Source of the DNA: Selaginella moellendorffii
Taxonomy: Eukaryota; Streptophyta; Lycopodiopsida; Selaginellales; Selaginellaceae
Direction of reading: 5' to 3'
DNA length: 64,000 nt
Assembly: GCF_000143415.4 (NCBI RefSeq)
Contig: NW_003314261.1
Span: 186,001-250,000 of the forward strand
Below the pieces are notes generated by a model. That model saw nothing but the letters and a program-made list of their open reading frames with translations. It made no database searches and was not told where the DNA came from. Shown here one piece after another: positions 23,061-35,545 of this stretch (positions are counted from its first letter, which is position 1; every line of letters begins with the position of its first letter). A program made the position numbers and the translations under genes.

Positions 23061-24153
23061 TGTCGCGAATGTGACTTCGGGTATCAAAAGTTACCTGTTG
23101 GCTAGTGCTTTTGGATATTCTTTCCTTACTGCCACGACGGTAGGAGGTCAGTACTATTGGACTTGTTATCAGTTTCTGCCTAAGCTAGTTGAGAAACTAG
23201 TCATCACATGTGTACTTAGACCGGAAGGGCACTAAGGAAGGAAATCCTAAGTTGTCATTTGTCAAGCAGACTTGATATAGTGATGAGAAACTCATGATGT
23301 TAACTTGCACTTGCTAGTGTTGGGAACCCCCGTGATATTGAGCGTGGTCCCTCAATATTGCTAGATGATAGCTTACCGTGTCTACCAAACACCCTCGCTA
23401 TCATGCCCTTTGTGTTAGTCTCAATTTGGTCCCAAATACTATTTATGGAAAGTGTCCAGATTTGCTCATTTGGCATATTTACAGATTGGCCTGAACATAA
23501 TGGTGTTTGTCTCATGTCCAAATTCGCAATCTAGTGCCATTCCATATTTAGTAAGTTTCAAGCTTATCCCAGAGACTACTCCTGATACTAAGGGAGNNNN
23601 NNNNNNNNNNNNNNNNNNNNNNNNNNNNNNNNNNNNNNNNNNNNNNNNNNNNNNNNNNNNNNNNNNNNNNNNNNNNNNNNNNNNNNNNNNNNNNNNTGCA
23701 TGCTTGTCCTTGTTCTGCATCCGGCTTTGGTCTAAACCCAAGTTCCATTCCATACTAGCTGGTGGAGTACCCATATCCTCATGTTAGGCCATCGGTATGC
23801 TGAAATAGCACCAGACTCCGTTTGGCTCTATTTTGCGTACTGGTCCTGGCATTGGGATGCTGGTTGCTCTAGGACTGTTCTAAGTTGCTCCGGACTCCTG
23901 TCCCTTTGCTCTTTGGGTTGTTTGCTCGGGAGTTGCTCCATAGTTCGGTTCCATCACTCCTTGGCGTCATGCTTGGGAGTTTGGCACCGTTCTTTTGTTT
24001 AGTGGCCCAAGGCCCTAAACCTCAGGTTCCACACCACTGTCCTATGGACACGTGGCATATGACACGTGGCACAAAGAGGGTTAGGTTCCGCTTCGTGGTG
24101 TTATCCTATGGTAAATCACCATAGGATAAAGGGTAAAAACCACGTGCGCTACA
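23061..24153 (+). mobile_element. 3' LTR of the plus-strand element, with assembly gap
   Basis: It starts TGTCGCGAATGTGACTTCGG and ends CACGTGCGCTACA. The order of segments mirrors the minus-strand LTRs. A 100-N gap (23597-23696) replaces the part that should hold the G-tract core. The hairpin lies at 24101-24129. After its end comes TTTGGTATCAAAG, a primer-site-like remnant, then truncated internal sequence in the opposite orientation. Confidence 0.85.
23597..23696. other. Assembly gap of 100 N
   Basis: By comparison with sister LTRs (for example 28195-28345), the missing stretch should be about 150 bp and contain the G-rich tract (C-rich on the other strand). The round number 100 suggests a placeholder, not a measured size. 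Confidence 0.95.
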
Positions 24154-24532
24154 TTTGGTATCAAAGCTTCCAACAAATGGAACAACGAGCATAAAACTCA
24201 AAGAACCAAAAGCTTGAAGAAGCCTATAGCTAAGTCTTTGTCTATAATGATCACAAGTCTTACATGAACTAATTTCAATGCTAAAGAAGAAATCATGGTA
24301 CAACCCATAATATCCTCCTCAACACATTCATAAGCTAAACTTCATAATGCGAAAGCTAATGAAAAGAATGTTTGCATCAATCCAAAAGCCAAGCACGATG
24401 AAGTTATGCTTAATAAGTGATCATCTAATCGATCCTCCATGAATCCATCTATAGCAAGATGCAACTCATATCATAACAAGCACAAGAAGAATCATCAATG
24501 ATCGTTATATATTTCAACTTAAATCCAACAAT

Positions 24533-24882
24533 TCTTTTAGCTTTGTTATGGTGTTGATGGCATTGAAGTGATGCCTTGTCATTAATATTGTTGATGTTGA
24601 GATTTGAGTGAAATGAGATGTCTCTCCATAGGATTGATATTAATTTTCATTAGTCTCAATGGAGATAATGTTGGTGATTTGGTTGTAGCTTCGTGTTTTT
24701 GGCATTTGTGCATTTGCTAGTTAGCAATTGTTTTGACGTTCAAATGATCTGAGTTGTGTTCTAGACAAGATTGCTTAGTCGAGGTTGAGTTTAGAGCTTT
24801 TCCTTAAAAGGTAATTTAGTCGTAGACTATGCTAACTCTACAAGTGGAAGAGTTAATGATTGATATTGGAATATTTGAATCC
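24533..24882 (+). repeat. Microinversion inside the truncated element
   Basis: Flanks on both sides read in minus orientation, but this stretch (starting CTTTTAGCTTTGTTATGG and ending ATATTTGAATCC) reads in plus orientation, like 21390-21740. In the full minus copy (30600-30965) the same sequence is unflipped. The inversion edges lie at ...CAACAATT and AGCACGAG.... Confidence 0.8.
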
Positions 24883-27056
24883 AGCACGAGTGAATCACCA
24901 CCCAAAGCTCTCTAGCAACCAAGCTAACCAAAGTCGAAGATACTTTAATTAGTATCTGAGACTAATCCTTCAACAATACTTAGTTACAGATAACATATCG
25001 TCAAGGAATGATTCACCACATTCAAGACTCAATAAAATCCAACACTACAGACTAAATGCAACCAAATGTTATTGATAAAGGTAAAATTGACATGCCAACA
25101 TGGAAAACCCATACAAGCCATGACATGATCTTTCGCAACACCATCTAGTAAAGCAAGCCTATCACTGCTAAATCATCATCAAATAAAGCAAGTGTCAAAG
25201 TCTACCAGCAACCACTAGTCGCAAAGTAACCAATAATCACTCTTCAACTTGCTTTCACAAGATCTAAACACTAAACTCACGTCATTGAGTCATATACTTG
25301 TCCAACATGAATGTAATACCCCATGTATGAGATAAACGTTCATAGATAAGCATGAACTAAATGACTACTCAAATCCAACTCAATCGCAATAAGCTCACTA
25401 ATGTGTTTAGCCAACAACTCTAAGCATGCCTTGAAGAGGATAGCTATGCATAATCAACACTTAGTCGAAACTAAAGTGAAGACCATAAGATGGACTCATA
25501 TTGGTACACAACCTCCTCATAAACAAAGCTATAGTATGCGTACTAACATCTCAACCTCAAACAACTAAGTTGGACATTACCATCCTCAACCAAGGCGTAA
25601 GGCCACCAAGACCAAGTCAAGATCAATGAGAGCTCACTACTCTCATAGAGTTTTAACAAAATGCAAGGTGCAACTTACCATCAAGCAAAATGCTATAAAA
25701 GAAAGGCACAAGGGTCACCTTTCTTAGAAAAGTGCAATAGCCACTGTTTTACACCAACTCCAGACTCTATCAACCTCAATTGCTTTAGCCCCAAAAGTCA
25801 GCACCCTTTTCGGGTTGCATCATACAAACTACTTACTAAGGTCTAAGCTAACCGAAGCCAACTCCAACCCCTTCACTAGTTTGTAATGGTTTACGAAAAT
25901 GGAATGGTTTTCGAGCAAAGTGATCAATAGATCAACCATTGGAAAATTCTAAGAAAATTTGTGGAAAATTTTCCATCCTAGAGAAAAAATGACTCTTAGT
26001 CTAGGAATACAAACTTTCAAAACTCAACCAAGTTTCTCCTACCTACAACTTCACCTAGGTTCACTTCAACACAAATTCTCATGACCCAATAGTATGCTTA
26101 AACATCGAACATCTTTACCTATATCTTCAACATCCAACATTGACATCCGCAAAATGCAAAGTGAACATCTAAGGTTTGATCACGAAGACCACATCTCCAG
26201 ATATCCACATTGCACTAACACTCTTCTTCAACCACCTTCAAGATCTAATGTGAAGCTAAAGCACTAACAAGAAAAATGACATGGAAAATCAAGGTCCAAG
26301 GAAAATTCCTCATCACTCGAAATAACAATGCCACTTCTACTAACACAAGTGCTAGCAATGTCAATGCCTCAACTACACGCCTTTTCCATTCAACAATCTA
26401 TTCCAAGTGTTAACGGATCAACCGACAAGCTATAGCAAATGAATGTTACAACCCTTTTCTAACACCTCAATGAGCAAACTCCCAGGAAATAAGGAACCAA
26501 CTTAAGCTTAGCATAATGGACCACCATCGAGAATGTAGTCAAAGCTACTTCGTGCAAGTAGACTAGCTTCACTATCAACCACTTTGGGGTTGATCATCAT
26601 TTTACCAAGCAACTTCGTACACACATTGCTCATTATCACATGGATATGATATAAAAAATCACAATGACTAGATCATTAATTGAACAACATCATGAGCAAT
26701 GCACATGTCACTACTACAAAGGTTTATGTGAGTATTAAGTGCTAACTCAATTGGACAAAATGCAACATAAATGCCACACTCTACTGATAGAGACTTACAA
26801 CACCCAACACCACTAACTTTTGTTCATAACACGGACAAGCTTGTGCTACTCTTTTTTTGACTAATCTCAAAACTAATCCAACACTAAGCTACATAACGAG
26901 CAATAGCAAGGTTTCCCGGAAAAGAATTGAGCATTGTAACCCAGTCTCCAATAGCGAGCCTAGACAAAATGGTTTAGCATTTCACCATTATCCATCCCAT
27001 AACTCACCACTTGTAAGATCATCATTTCCAACATGCATCAAAGTAGGGACTCTTAA

Positions 27057-27266
27057 TTGCATATTGTGAACACAAACAATGAATCACACTTTGTTGCAAA
27101 TTATCCCTTCAAGAAGAGAATGATTTACGTGTTTGATCCTTCGTCCCTGAGAACTTTCTTTTCGCTCTCATCTTTGACTAAACCTCAAGCTTGCGTTTGC
27201 ACTGTCTTCAATCTAATCCAAGAAAAGTTTATGAAAGAGCACAACGATGACTACTTCAACCAATAG
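27057..27266 (+). other. Antisense ORF kept in element copies
   Basis: A 69-codon frame here, antisense to the element, has counterparts at 18982-19194 (minus strand, 70 codons) and at about 32860-33055 (plus strand, with a 2-base frameshift in its first half). All share SLTKPQAC and IQEKFM near the end and the same stop after Asn-Gln. The amino-acid differences are numerous. It may be a captured gene scrap; I would not call it a working gene. Confidence 0.25.
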
Positions 27267-27730
27267 ACTAATCCTTACAATCTTGATTGACCCACTCATA
27301 ATCATGCTTAGGAAGGATCAACTAGTGCCGTGCTAAACAGCTACAGACCAACCTATTGGCCACTCATAGCAAACCCAGGGAAGGTTTACTTTTTGTTAAC
27401 CCATGGTACATAAAACAACTCATGGGACCACCGATAGGCTAACATTAATCTTGCCAACTCAAAGTGTAACCTTGAGTTGCTAATGTGCCTCACTCATGAC
27501 CCAAGCTCAAACTCGTGCAAATAGAACATCTCCAAACTATCCTATGAGCCCAAGCGCAAGCTCACATCATAAGGTACAACGAGGTATCCATACCCAAGGA
27601 ACATTTGCGAAGGCTTTGCACCCAAACATGTACCCACTCAGATCATCATTTTCATCTCTGCATATGCAATGAGACTAGTTGCCCAATCTTATTTGATAGC
27701 ACTTGCTGAGACTCATCCTTTGATACCAAA

Positions 27731-28882
27731 TGTAGCGCACGTGGTTTTTACCCTTTATCCTATGGTGATTTACTATAGGATAACACCACAAAGCGGAACT
27801 TAAACCCTCTTTGTGCCACGTGACAGATGCCACATGTCACATGCCACATGTCCAAAAGACAATGGTGCGGAAGCCAAGGTTTAGAGCCTTGGGCCACTGA
27901 ACGAAAGAATGGTGCCAAACTCCCAAGCTTGGAGCCAAGGAGTGACGGAACCGAACCATGGAGCAACTCCTGAGCATACAGCCTAAGGAGCGAAGGGACA
28001 AGAGCCCGGAGCGACTTGGAATAGTCCTAGAGTAACTAGCATCCCAATGCCAGGACCAGCATGCAAAACGGGGCCAAATGGATTCTGGCACTATTTCGGC
28101 ATACCGGTGGCTTAACGTGAAGATATGGGTACTCCACTAGCTAGCATGGAATAGAACTTAGGCTTAGACCCAAGCCGGACGCAAAACAAGGACAAGCACG
28201 CAAGCGGGAGCTAGACTATGCCTCAGGTTGGTCAGCCAAGCCCGACCTACCCACTATCCCTACTATACATTTGGAACCCCCCACAGCCCCCCCACCCCCT
28301 TGAGGAACACATGCTTTGGGCTTTCACCCCAAGCCCAAGCCTCCCTTAATATCAGGAGTTAGTCTCAGGGACAAGCTCGAAACTTACTAAATATGGAATG
28401 GTGTTAGAATGCAAATTTGGACACGGGATGAACACCATTGTGTTCAAGCCAATCTCTACATTCCGTAGATATGCCAAATGAGCAAATCTAGACACTTTCC
28501 ATAAATAGCATTTAGGACCGAAATGAGACTAACACAAAGGGCATAATAGCGAAGGTGTTTGGCAAACACGATAAGCTATCATCCAGCAATATTGAGGGAC
28601 TAATCTTAATACGCGAGGGTTTTTGTCAAGCCAGTGCAAGACAGAGCAAAAGAGAACTAAAAGCCAAGCCGAGTATGCTCAGCTAGAAACACATAGGAGT
28701 TCCTACCTTATGTCCATCTGGCTAAGTACAGGTGCTAAGCCCCGTAAACTAACACTTGAACAAAAGGGGCTGATAAAGAGAACCAGCAATACCGACCTCT
28801 TTCCGTTGTGGCAATAAGGAAAGAGTGTCCGTAAGGACCGGTCGACAAGTAACTTTCGATACCCAAAGTCACATTTGCGACA
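27731..28882 (-). mobile_element. Shared LTR: 3' LTR of the full element, 5' LTR of the truncated one
   Basis: 1152 bp from TGTAGCGCACGTGG to TTGCGACA. To its left is a primer site, to its right a purine tract (as C-run), so a single LTR serves two interiors. It carries the C-rich tract near 28285-28300 and a hairpin near 27754-27783 with one mismatch. It is close in length to the LTR at 33520-34669. Confidence 0.85.
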
Positions 28883-31800
28883 CTCTCCCCCCCTAGGGAA
28901 GATCGACGTCCTTGTCAATGCATACTCCGGTCTAGAATACCGCCAAGGAAACAACTCCAGAAAAAGTTCACGATACTCACACCATGTGAGAAATGCACCA
29001 ATGTAAATGAGTTAGGAAGCAACCTTTATATTTGACGCGGATGCGCTACCAGCTCAGACACCTTCTGGCCGTCGCCAACAAGGAAATGACCAATAGATTA
29101 GCCACCCTTGCTGCTTTGGGAGTCACCTAGCTTACAAAAGTGTGATACGCCCCTGCCCACAAGGACATAGAGAGAGAAGCCAAAGGCCCGAACCCTCATA
29201 AGCAAAAAAACCAAACCCGTCGGTAAGGTTTAGATAGACTACTGTAAATAGGTAGTTAGAGTTGTTTACACGGTCATGCCCTTTTTACAGAACAAGGAAC
29301 ATCAACAGAGAGGCAGGTTATGTGACCAGTCGACAGTAGCTACCCCATGACTAGAGATTTCAACATGCACAAGAAGTGCCGAAGCCAGTTTGCAAATTAC
29401 TGGCCCAAACTCAAAGATCAATAAATGGACAATATCAAAGTCATAGACAATGATATCTTAGAGACTTAATTATCAGTGAATAAAGCTTAGATTAGAACAC
29501 AAAAGTATTCCAAGTAAGTTATCATCCGATAAACCAATATTATAGGATAAGAACCACCAAGATCACTAGCATTGGAAAACATAAGATTCACCATCCAACA
29601 AAATTCAATAGCAAGTATATCATCAAGGAAACTCAATAATAAAGCTTAACTACCAAAGATTGTAAATAGCATAGCAAACAACTCACAAAAGACAACTTAA
29701 AGAACACAAAGTATCATTAACCGATAAGCACAATGCTCGAAGGAAATAACATCCCAATCTATTAAAACTAGCTATGGTAACAATCAACGGAATAGAATGA
29801 ATGCGGTAAAACCAACAAACACTCCGTCATGCCAATTATTGCAATAGCCAATCTGAATAGATCCCGGTCAACAATACCAAGGAACTCAAGTTGCTTAAGC
29901 AAGTGTCAGCAACGTCTTACTGATGTCTTAAACCCAAAAGACCAATCCAGAGCAAACCACAAAAAACATGTGGTATTGTGAAAAGCCATAAACTATCAAA
30001 GAGAACAACTAACCATCATGAAAAATCATCAATCATCCTATCAAAAAGAGATATGTAGAATCATTATCTAAGAAGGAATCCACCATCCCGAAGAATAACA
30101 AATCATTCTAGATCAACGATAATCAAGCAAAACCTGTTGACAAGGATAATCAATTATCTTAGATGATAGTCAATTATCACCAATGATTGCTAGATGCAAA
30201 GGCCAACTTCAACATTGAAGCTAATGAGTCAAAATGCTTTCCCCAACAACTTCAAACAAATGGAACAATGAACATAAAAACTCAAGGAGCTGAAAGTTCG
30301 AAGAAGTCTATAGCCAAGTGTTGTTTAACAATGATCACGAGTCTCACATGAACTAACTTCAATGTTAAAGAAGAAATCATGGTACAACACACAATATCTT
30401 CCTCAACACATCCATAAGCTATACTTCATAATATAAAGCTAATTGAGAGCATGTCTGCATCAATCCAAAAGCTAAACACAATGAAGCTATGCTCCACAAG
30501 TGATCACTAAACGATCCTCCATGAATCCATCTTTAGCAAAACGTAACTCACTTCGTAACAAGCACAAAAAAAATCATCAATGATCAATATATTCCAACTC
30601 AAATCCTACAAGGATTCAAACATTTCAATATCGATCACTAACTCCTTCTCTTGTAAGGCTAGCATAGTCCACGACTAAATCACCATTCAAGGAAAAGCTC
30701 AAAACTCAACCTCGGCTAAGCAATCTCATCTAGAACACAACTAACTCAACTTGCCACTCAGTTCATTTGAACGTCAATACAGTTGCTAACTAGCAAATGC
30801 ACGAATGCCAACAACATAAAGCTAAAGCCAAATCATCAACACTATCTTTATCAATGAAACTCAATATCAATCATCAGAGAGACATTTCATTTCACTCAAA
30901 TCTCAACATCAATAATATCAACAATAAGGCATCACTTCAATGCCATCAACACCAAAACAAAACTAAAAGAAAGCAAGAGTGAATCACCACTCAAAGCTCT
31001 CCAACAACCAAGCTAACCAAAGTCAAAGATACTATGCTTAGTATCCGAGACCAATCCTTCAGCAAAACTCAGTTACAAATAACACATTATCAAGGAGTGA
31101 TTCACCATGTCCAAGACTCAATGAAATCCAACACTATGGACTAGATATAACCAAATGATATCGATAGAGGTAGAGTCGACATGTTAACATGAAAAGCTCA
31201 TGTAAGTCTAACGACACGATCCTCTACAACACCAAGCAAGCCCATCACTGCTAAATCATCCTCAAGCAAAGCAAGTGTCAACAGTCCTCGACTAAGTCTA
31301 CAAGTAATCACTAATCACAAAGCAACTAACAATCACTCCTCAATTTGCCTTCACGAGACCCAAACACCAACTCTTGTCATCAAGTTATATACTTGTCCAA
31401 CATGAACGTGATACCCCAGGTACGAGATAAAAGTTCATAGACAAGCACAAACTAAATGACCACTCGAATCCAACTCAACCGCGATAAGCTCACCAAAACA
31501 TTTAGCCACTAACTCTGAGCATGTTTTGAAGAGGCTAGCTATGCATGATCAACACTCAGTCGAAACGAAAGTGAAGATCATGAGATGGACTCATGTCGAT
31601 ACACAACCTCCACTTAGACAAAGCTATAGTATGGGTACCAACATCTCGAACTCAAACAACTAAGTTGGACATCACTATCCTCAGCCAAAGCGTAGGGCCA
31701 CCAAGACCAAGTCAAGATCAGTGAGAGCTCATTACTCTCATAGAGTCTAAGCGAAATGCAAGGTGCAACCTGTCACCGAGCATAATGCTACAAAAGAGAG

Positions 31801-33519
31801 GCACAAGAGTCACCCTTCTTAGAAAAGTGCAACGGCCACTTTTCTACACCAACTCCAGACTCTATCCAACTCAATTGCCTTAGCCCCAAAAGTCAGCATC
31901 CCTTCCGAGCTGCATCATACAAACTATTTACTAAGGTCTAAGCCAACCAAAGTCAACTCCAACCCTTTCACTAGTTTGTATTGGCTTACGAAAACATAAT
32001 GGTTTTCGAGCAAAGTGACTGACAGATTAGCCATTGGAAAAGCCTAAGAAAATTTATGGAAAAATTTCCATCTTAGGAAAATTCCTCATCACTTGAAATA
32101 ACAATGCCACTTCCACTAACACAAGTGTTAGTGATGTCAATGCCCCAACTACACACCTTCTCCATCCAACAATCTACTCCAAATGCTAATAAATTAACTG
32201 ACAAGTCATAGCAAATGAATATTATAACCCTTTTCCAACATCCAATGGGCAAACTCAAGGAAACAAGGTACCCACATAAGTTTAGCATAATGGACCATCT
32301 TCGAGAATCCAATCAAAGCTACTACAATGTTACTTCGTGCAAATAAACTAGCTTCACCATCAACCACTTTGGGGTTGATCATCATTTAACCAAGCAATTT
32401 CGTAAACACATTACTCATTATTACATGGATATGATATAAGCATCACAATGACTTGATCATCAATTGAGCAACACCATAAGCAATGCCTATATCATTACTT
32501 CAAAAGTTTATGTGAGTATCAAGTGTCAACTTGATTCGACAAAATGCAACATAAATGCCACTCCACCAATAGAGATTTACAACACCGAATACCACTAACT
32601 TTTGTTCACAACACAATCAAGCTTATGCCACTCTCTTTCTGACTAAACTCAAAACTAATCCAACACCAAGCTACTCAAGGAGCAATAGCAAGGTTCTCTG
32701 GAAAAGAATTGAGCATTGCAACCCAAGTCTTCCAATAGTGAGCCTAGACAAAATGGTTTAGCGTTTCACCGCTATCCATTCCACAACTCATTATTTGTAA
32801 GACCACCATAACCAACATGCATCAAGGTAGGGACTCTTGATTGCATAATGTGAACACGAGCAATGAGTCACATCTTGTTGCAAATCATCTCTCCAAGAAG
32901 AGAAGATGATTTACGTATTTAATCCTTCGTCCCTGACAACTCTCTTTTCAGTCTCATCTTTGACTAAACCTCAAGCTTGCTTTTGCACTACCTTCAGTCC
33001 AATCCAAGAAAAGTTTATGAGAGAGCACAGCAATGATTATTTGAACCAATAGACTAATCCCTACAATTTTGATTGATCCACTTATAATCATGTTTAGGAA
33101 GGATCCACTAGTGCCGTGCTAAATAGCTACAGACTAACCTATTTACCACTCATAGCAAACCCAGGGAAGGTTTACTTTCACCCATGGTACATGGAACAAC
33201 TCATAGAACCATTGATAGGCTAACATTAATCCTGCCAACTCAAAGTGTAACCTCGAGTTGCTAATGTGCCTCACTCATGAGCCCAAGCAAAAACTTGTGC
33301 AAACAAAACACCTCAATCCATCTTATGAGCCCAAGAGCAAGCTCACATTATCATAGTACAAAAAGGTAACAAAAAACAATACCCAAGGAACAACTGTGAA
33401 GCCTTTGCACCAAAACATGCACCCACTCGGATCATCGTTTTTATCTCTGCGTATGCAACGAGACTAGTTGCCCAATCTCATTGGATAGTACTCGCCGAGA
33501 CTCATCCTCTGATACCAAA
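28883..33519 (-). mobile_element. Internal region of a full-length non-coding LTR element
   Basis: Between the purine tract (28883-28895) and the primer site (33506-33517, TGGTATCAGAGG on the minus strand) lie about 4.6 kb with no gag or pol domain and no frame above about 80 codons. It aligns end to end, in reverse orientation, with 18518-23060. With its two LTRs the whole element spans 27731-34669, about 6.94 kb. No 5-bp target duplication is visible because the left LTR abuts another copy. Confidence 0.85.
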
Positions 33520-34669
33520 TGTAGCGCACGTGGTTTTTACCCTTTATCCTATGGTGATTTACCATAGGATAACACCACGAAGCGGAACCTAAACCCTCAA
33601 ACCTAAACGTGACAGATGCCACATGTCATATGCCACATGTCCAAAGGACAGTGGTGTAGAAGCAAAGGTTTAAAGCCTTGGGCCACTGAACAAAGGAATG
33701 GTGCCAAACTCCCAAGCTTGAAGCCAAGGAGTGACGGAACCGAACCATGGAGCAACTCCCAAGCATACAGCCCAAAGAGCGAAGGGACAAAAGCCCGGAG
33801 CGACTTGGAATAGTCCTAGAGTAACCAGCATCCTAATGCCAGGACTAGTACGCAAAACTGAGCCAAACGGAGTCTGGCACTATTTCAGCATACCGGTGGC
33901 CTAATATGAGGATATGGGTACTCCACTAGCTAGCATGGAATGGAACTTGGGCTTAGACCCAAGCTGGAGGCAGAACAAGGATAGGCACTCAAGCGGGAGC
34001 TAGACTATGCCTTAGGTTGGTTGACCATGCCCCGACCTACCCACTATCCCTACTATACATTTGGAACCCCCCACAGCCCCCCCCCCCCCCCCCTTAAGAA
34101 CACACATTTTGGGCTTTCACCCCAAGCCTCCCTTAGTATCAGGAGTTAGTCTCTGGGACAAGCTCAAAACTTACTAAATATGGAATGGTGCTAGAATGCA
34201 AATTTGGACACGGGACGAACACCATTGTGTTCAAGCCAATCTCTACATTCCGTAGATATGCCAAATGAGCAAATCTAGACACTTTCCATAAATAGCATTT
34301 AGGACCGAAATGATACTAACATAAAGGGCATGATAGCGAGGGTGTTTGGCAAACACGGTAAGCTATCATCTAGTGATATTGAGGGACTAATCTCAATACA
34401 CAAGGGTTCTTGTCAAGCCAGTGCAAGACAGAGCAAAAGAGAACTAAGAGCCAGGCTGAGTATGCTCAGCTAGAAACATATAGGAGTTCCTACCTTATAT
34501 CCATCTGGCTAAGTACAGGTGCTAAGCCCAGTAAACTAACACTTGAACAAGAGGGGCTGATAAAGGGAACTAGCAATACCGACCTTCTGTTGTCGTGGTA
34601 ATAAAGAAAGAATGTCCGTAAGGACCGGTTGATAGGTTACTTTCGATACCCGAAGTCACATTCGCAACA
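33520..34669 (-). mobile_element. 5' LTR of the full-length minus-strand element
   Basis: 1150 bp from TGTAGCGCACGTGG to TTCGCAACA. The hairpin (33544-33572) is perfect. A run of 14 or more C lies at about 34078-34093. It has all segments of the family in order. Confidence 0.85.
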
Positions 34670-35545
34670 CTGCCACCCATGCTTAGACTGGGAGTATTGA
34701 CTATTCAATTTCTCGGGAGAACTAGAGTTTGCTCTTGAACAATTCACTAAACTACCCTGCTTGTCAATTCATATTCACTCTAGCCTTGGACTTCCTAGTG
34801 GTTATCCCATCACCCAACACTTGGGTATAACCTTCCTAGGCCAAACTGGCCTTTCCTTGCCAAACTAGCTCCACTAAGGTCTAACCCCCACACTTTTTGG
34901 AATCCTCTATAGCCGCTCCCCCCCCCCCCCCCCCCCCCCTATTTGGGGGACGATCACTTTGGGCTTTCACCTAACAACCTGTATTAGTGTTCGGACTCAA
35001 ACTTGGACTCAGACTTGGTCTCAATCTTGGACTCGGACTTGGACTTGGTCTCAGTCTTGGTCCTCGGTCTCAATCTCGATCCTCCATCTCGGTCTTGGTC
35101 TTGGTCTCGGACTCCATCTTAGACTCCATCTCGAGTCCATCTTTGACTCCATCTCGGACTCCATCTCAGGTCCATCTTGGATTCCATCTCGGGTCCATCT
35201 TGGACTCTATCTCGGTCCATCTCGGACTCCATCTGGGGTTCAGCTTGGACTCCATCTTGGACTCCATCTCGGGTCTATCTCGAACTCTATCTTGGGTCCA
35301 TTTTGGACTCTATCTCGGACTCCATCTCAAGTCCTCTTGTGTCCCTTTTCTAGAGACTCACTTACGGCTTGTTTCGTGCTTGTTTTTTAGCACTTCATTG
35401 GGAGTTCCACTCCCGCTCTCGACCTTTCGAGTCAAAGCTTTTAGTCCTTATATGTTACCCTCATTTGGCTTCCGCCTCAACTATTACCACATAGCACCTT
35501 TTTGGCTCCTCTTTGGGGCCTAGGGAATTTATGTCTCACATGTAT
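34670..35545 (-). repeat. Inverted copy of the minisatellite-bearing repeat
   Basis: Reverse complement of 2640-3565 throughout: GACTGGGAG at the left, the TTGGACTTCC and CCAAACTGGCC segments, the core with a long C-tract (about 34918-34940), then a minisatellite of GGACTCCATCTC / TTGGACTCGG type (34985-35330), and a right end matching 2660-2780. Open frames across the array (143 and 178 codons, plus strand) are products of the repeat. Confidence 0.8.

Larger units (their letters stand above)
24154..27730 (-). mobile_element. Truncated internal region of a non-coding LTR element (minus)
   Basis: It matches the right ~3.3 kb of the full minus-strand interior (about 30250-33519) and ends with the primer site CATCCTTTGATACCA (reverse complement) right before the LTR at 27731. 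About 1.4 kb of the interior next to the 3' LTR is missing. Inside it, a 350-bp piece is flipped (24533-24882). Facing the plus-strand element, it forms a multi-kilobase inverted repeat centred near 24.15 kb. Confidence 0.8.

Noticed and set aside
23452-23787. ORFs of 66 to 111 codons spanning the N gap
   Set aside because: They exist only because N codons are counted as open; the region is an LTR.
34959-35523. Plus-strand frames of 143 and 178 codons
   Set aside because: Same minisatellite effect in the inverted copy of the repeat.
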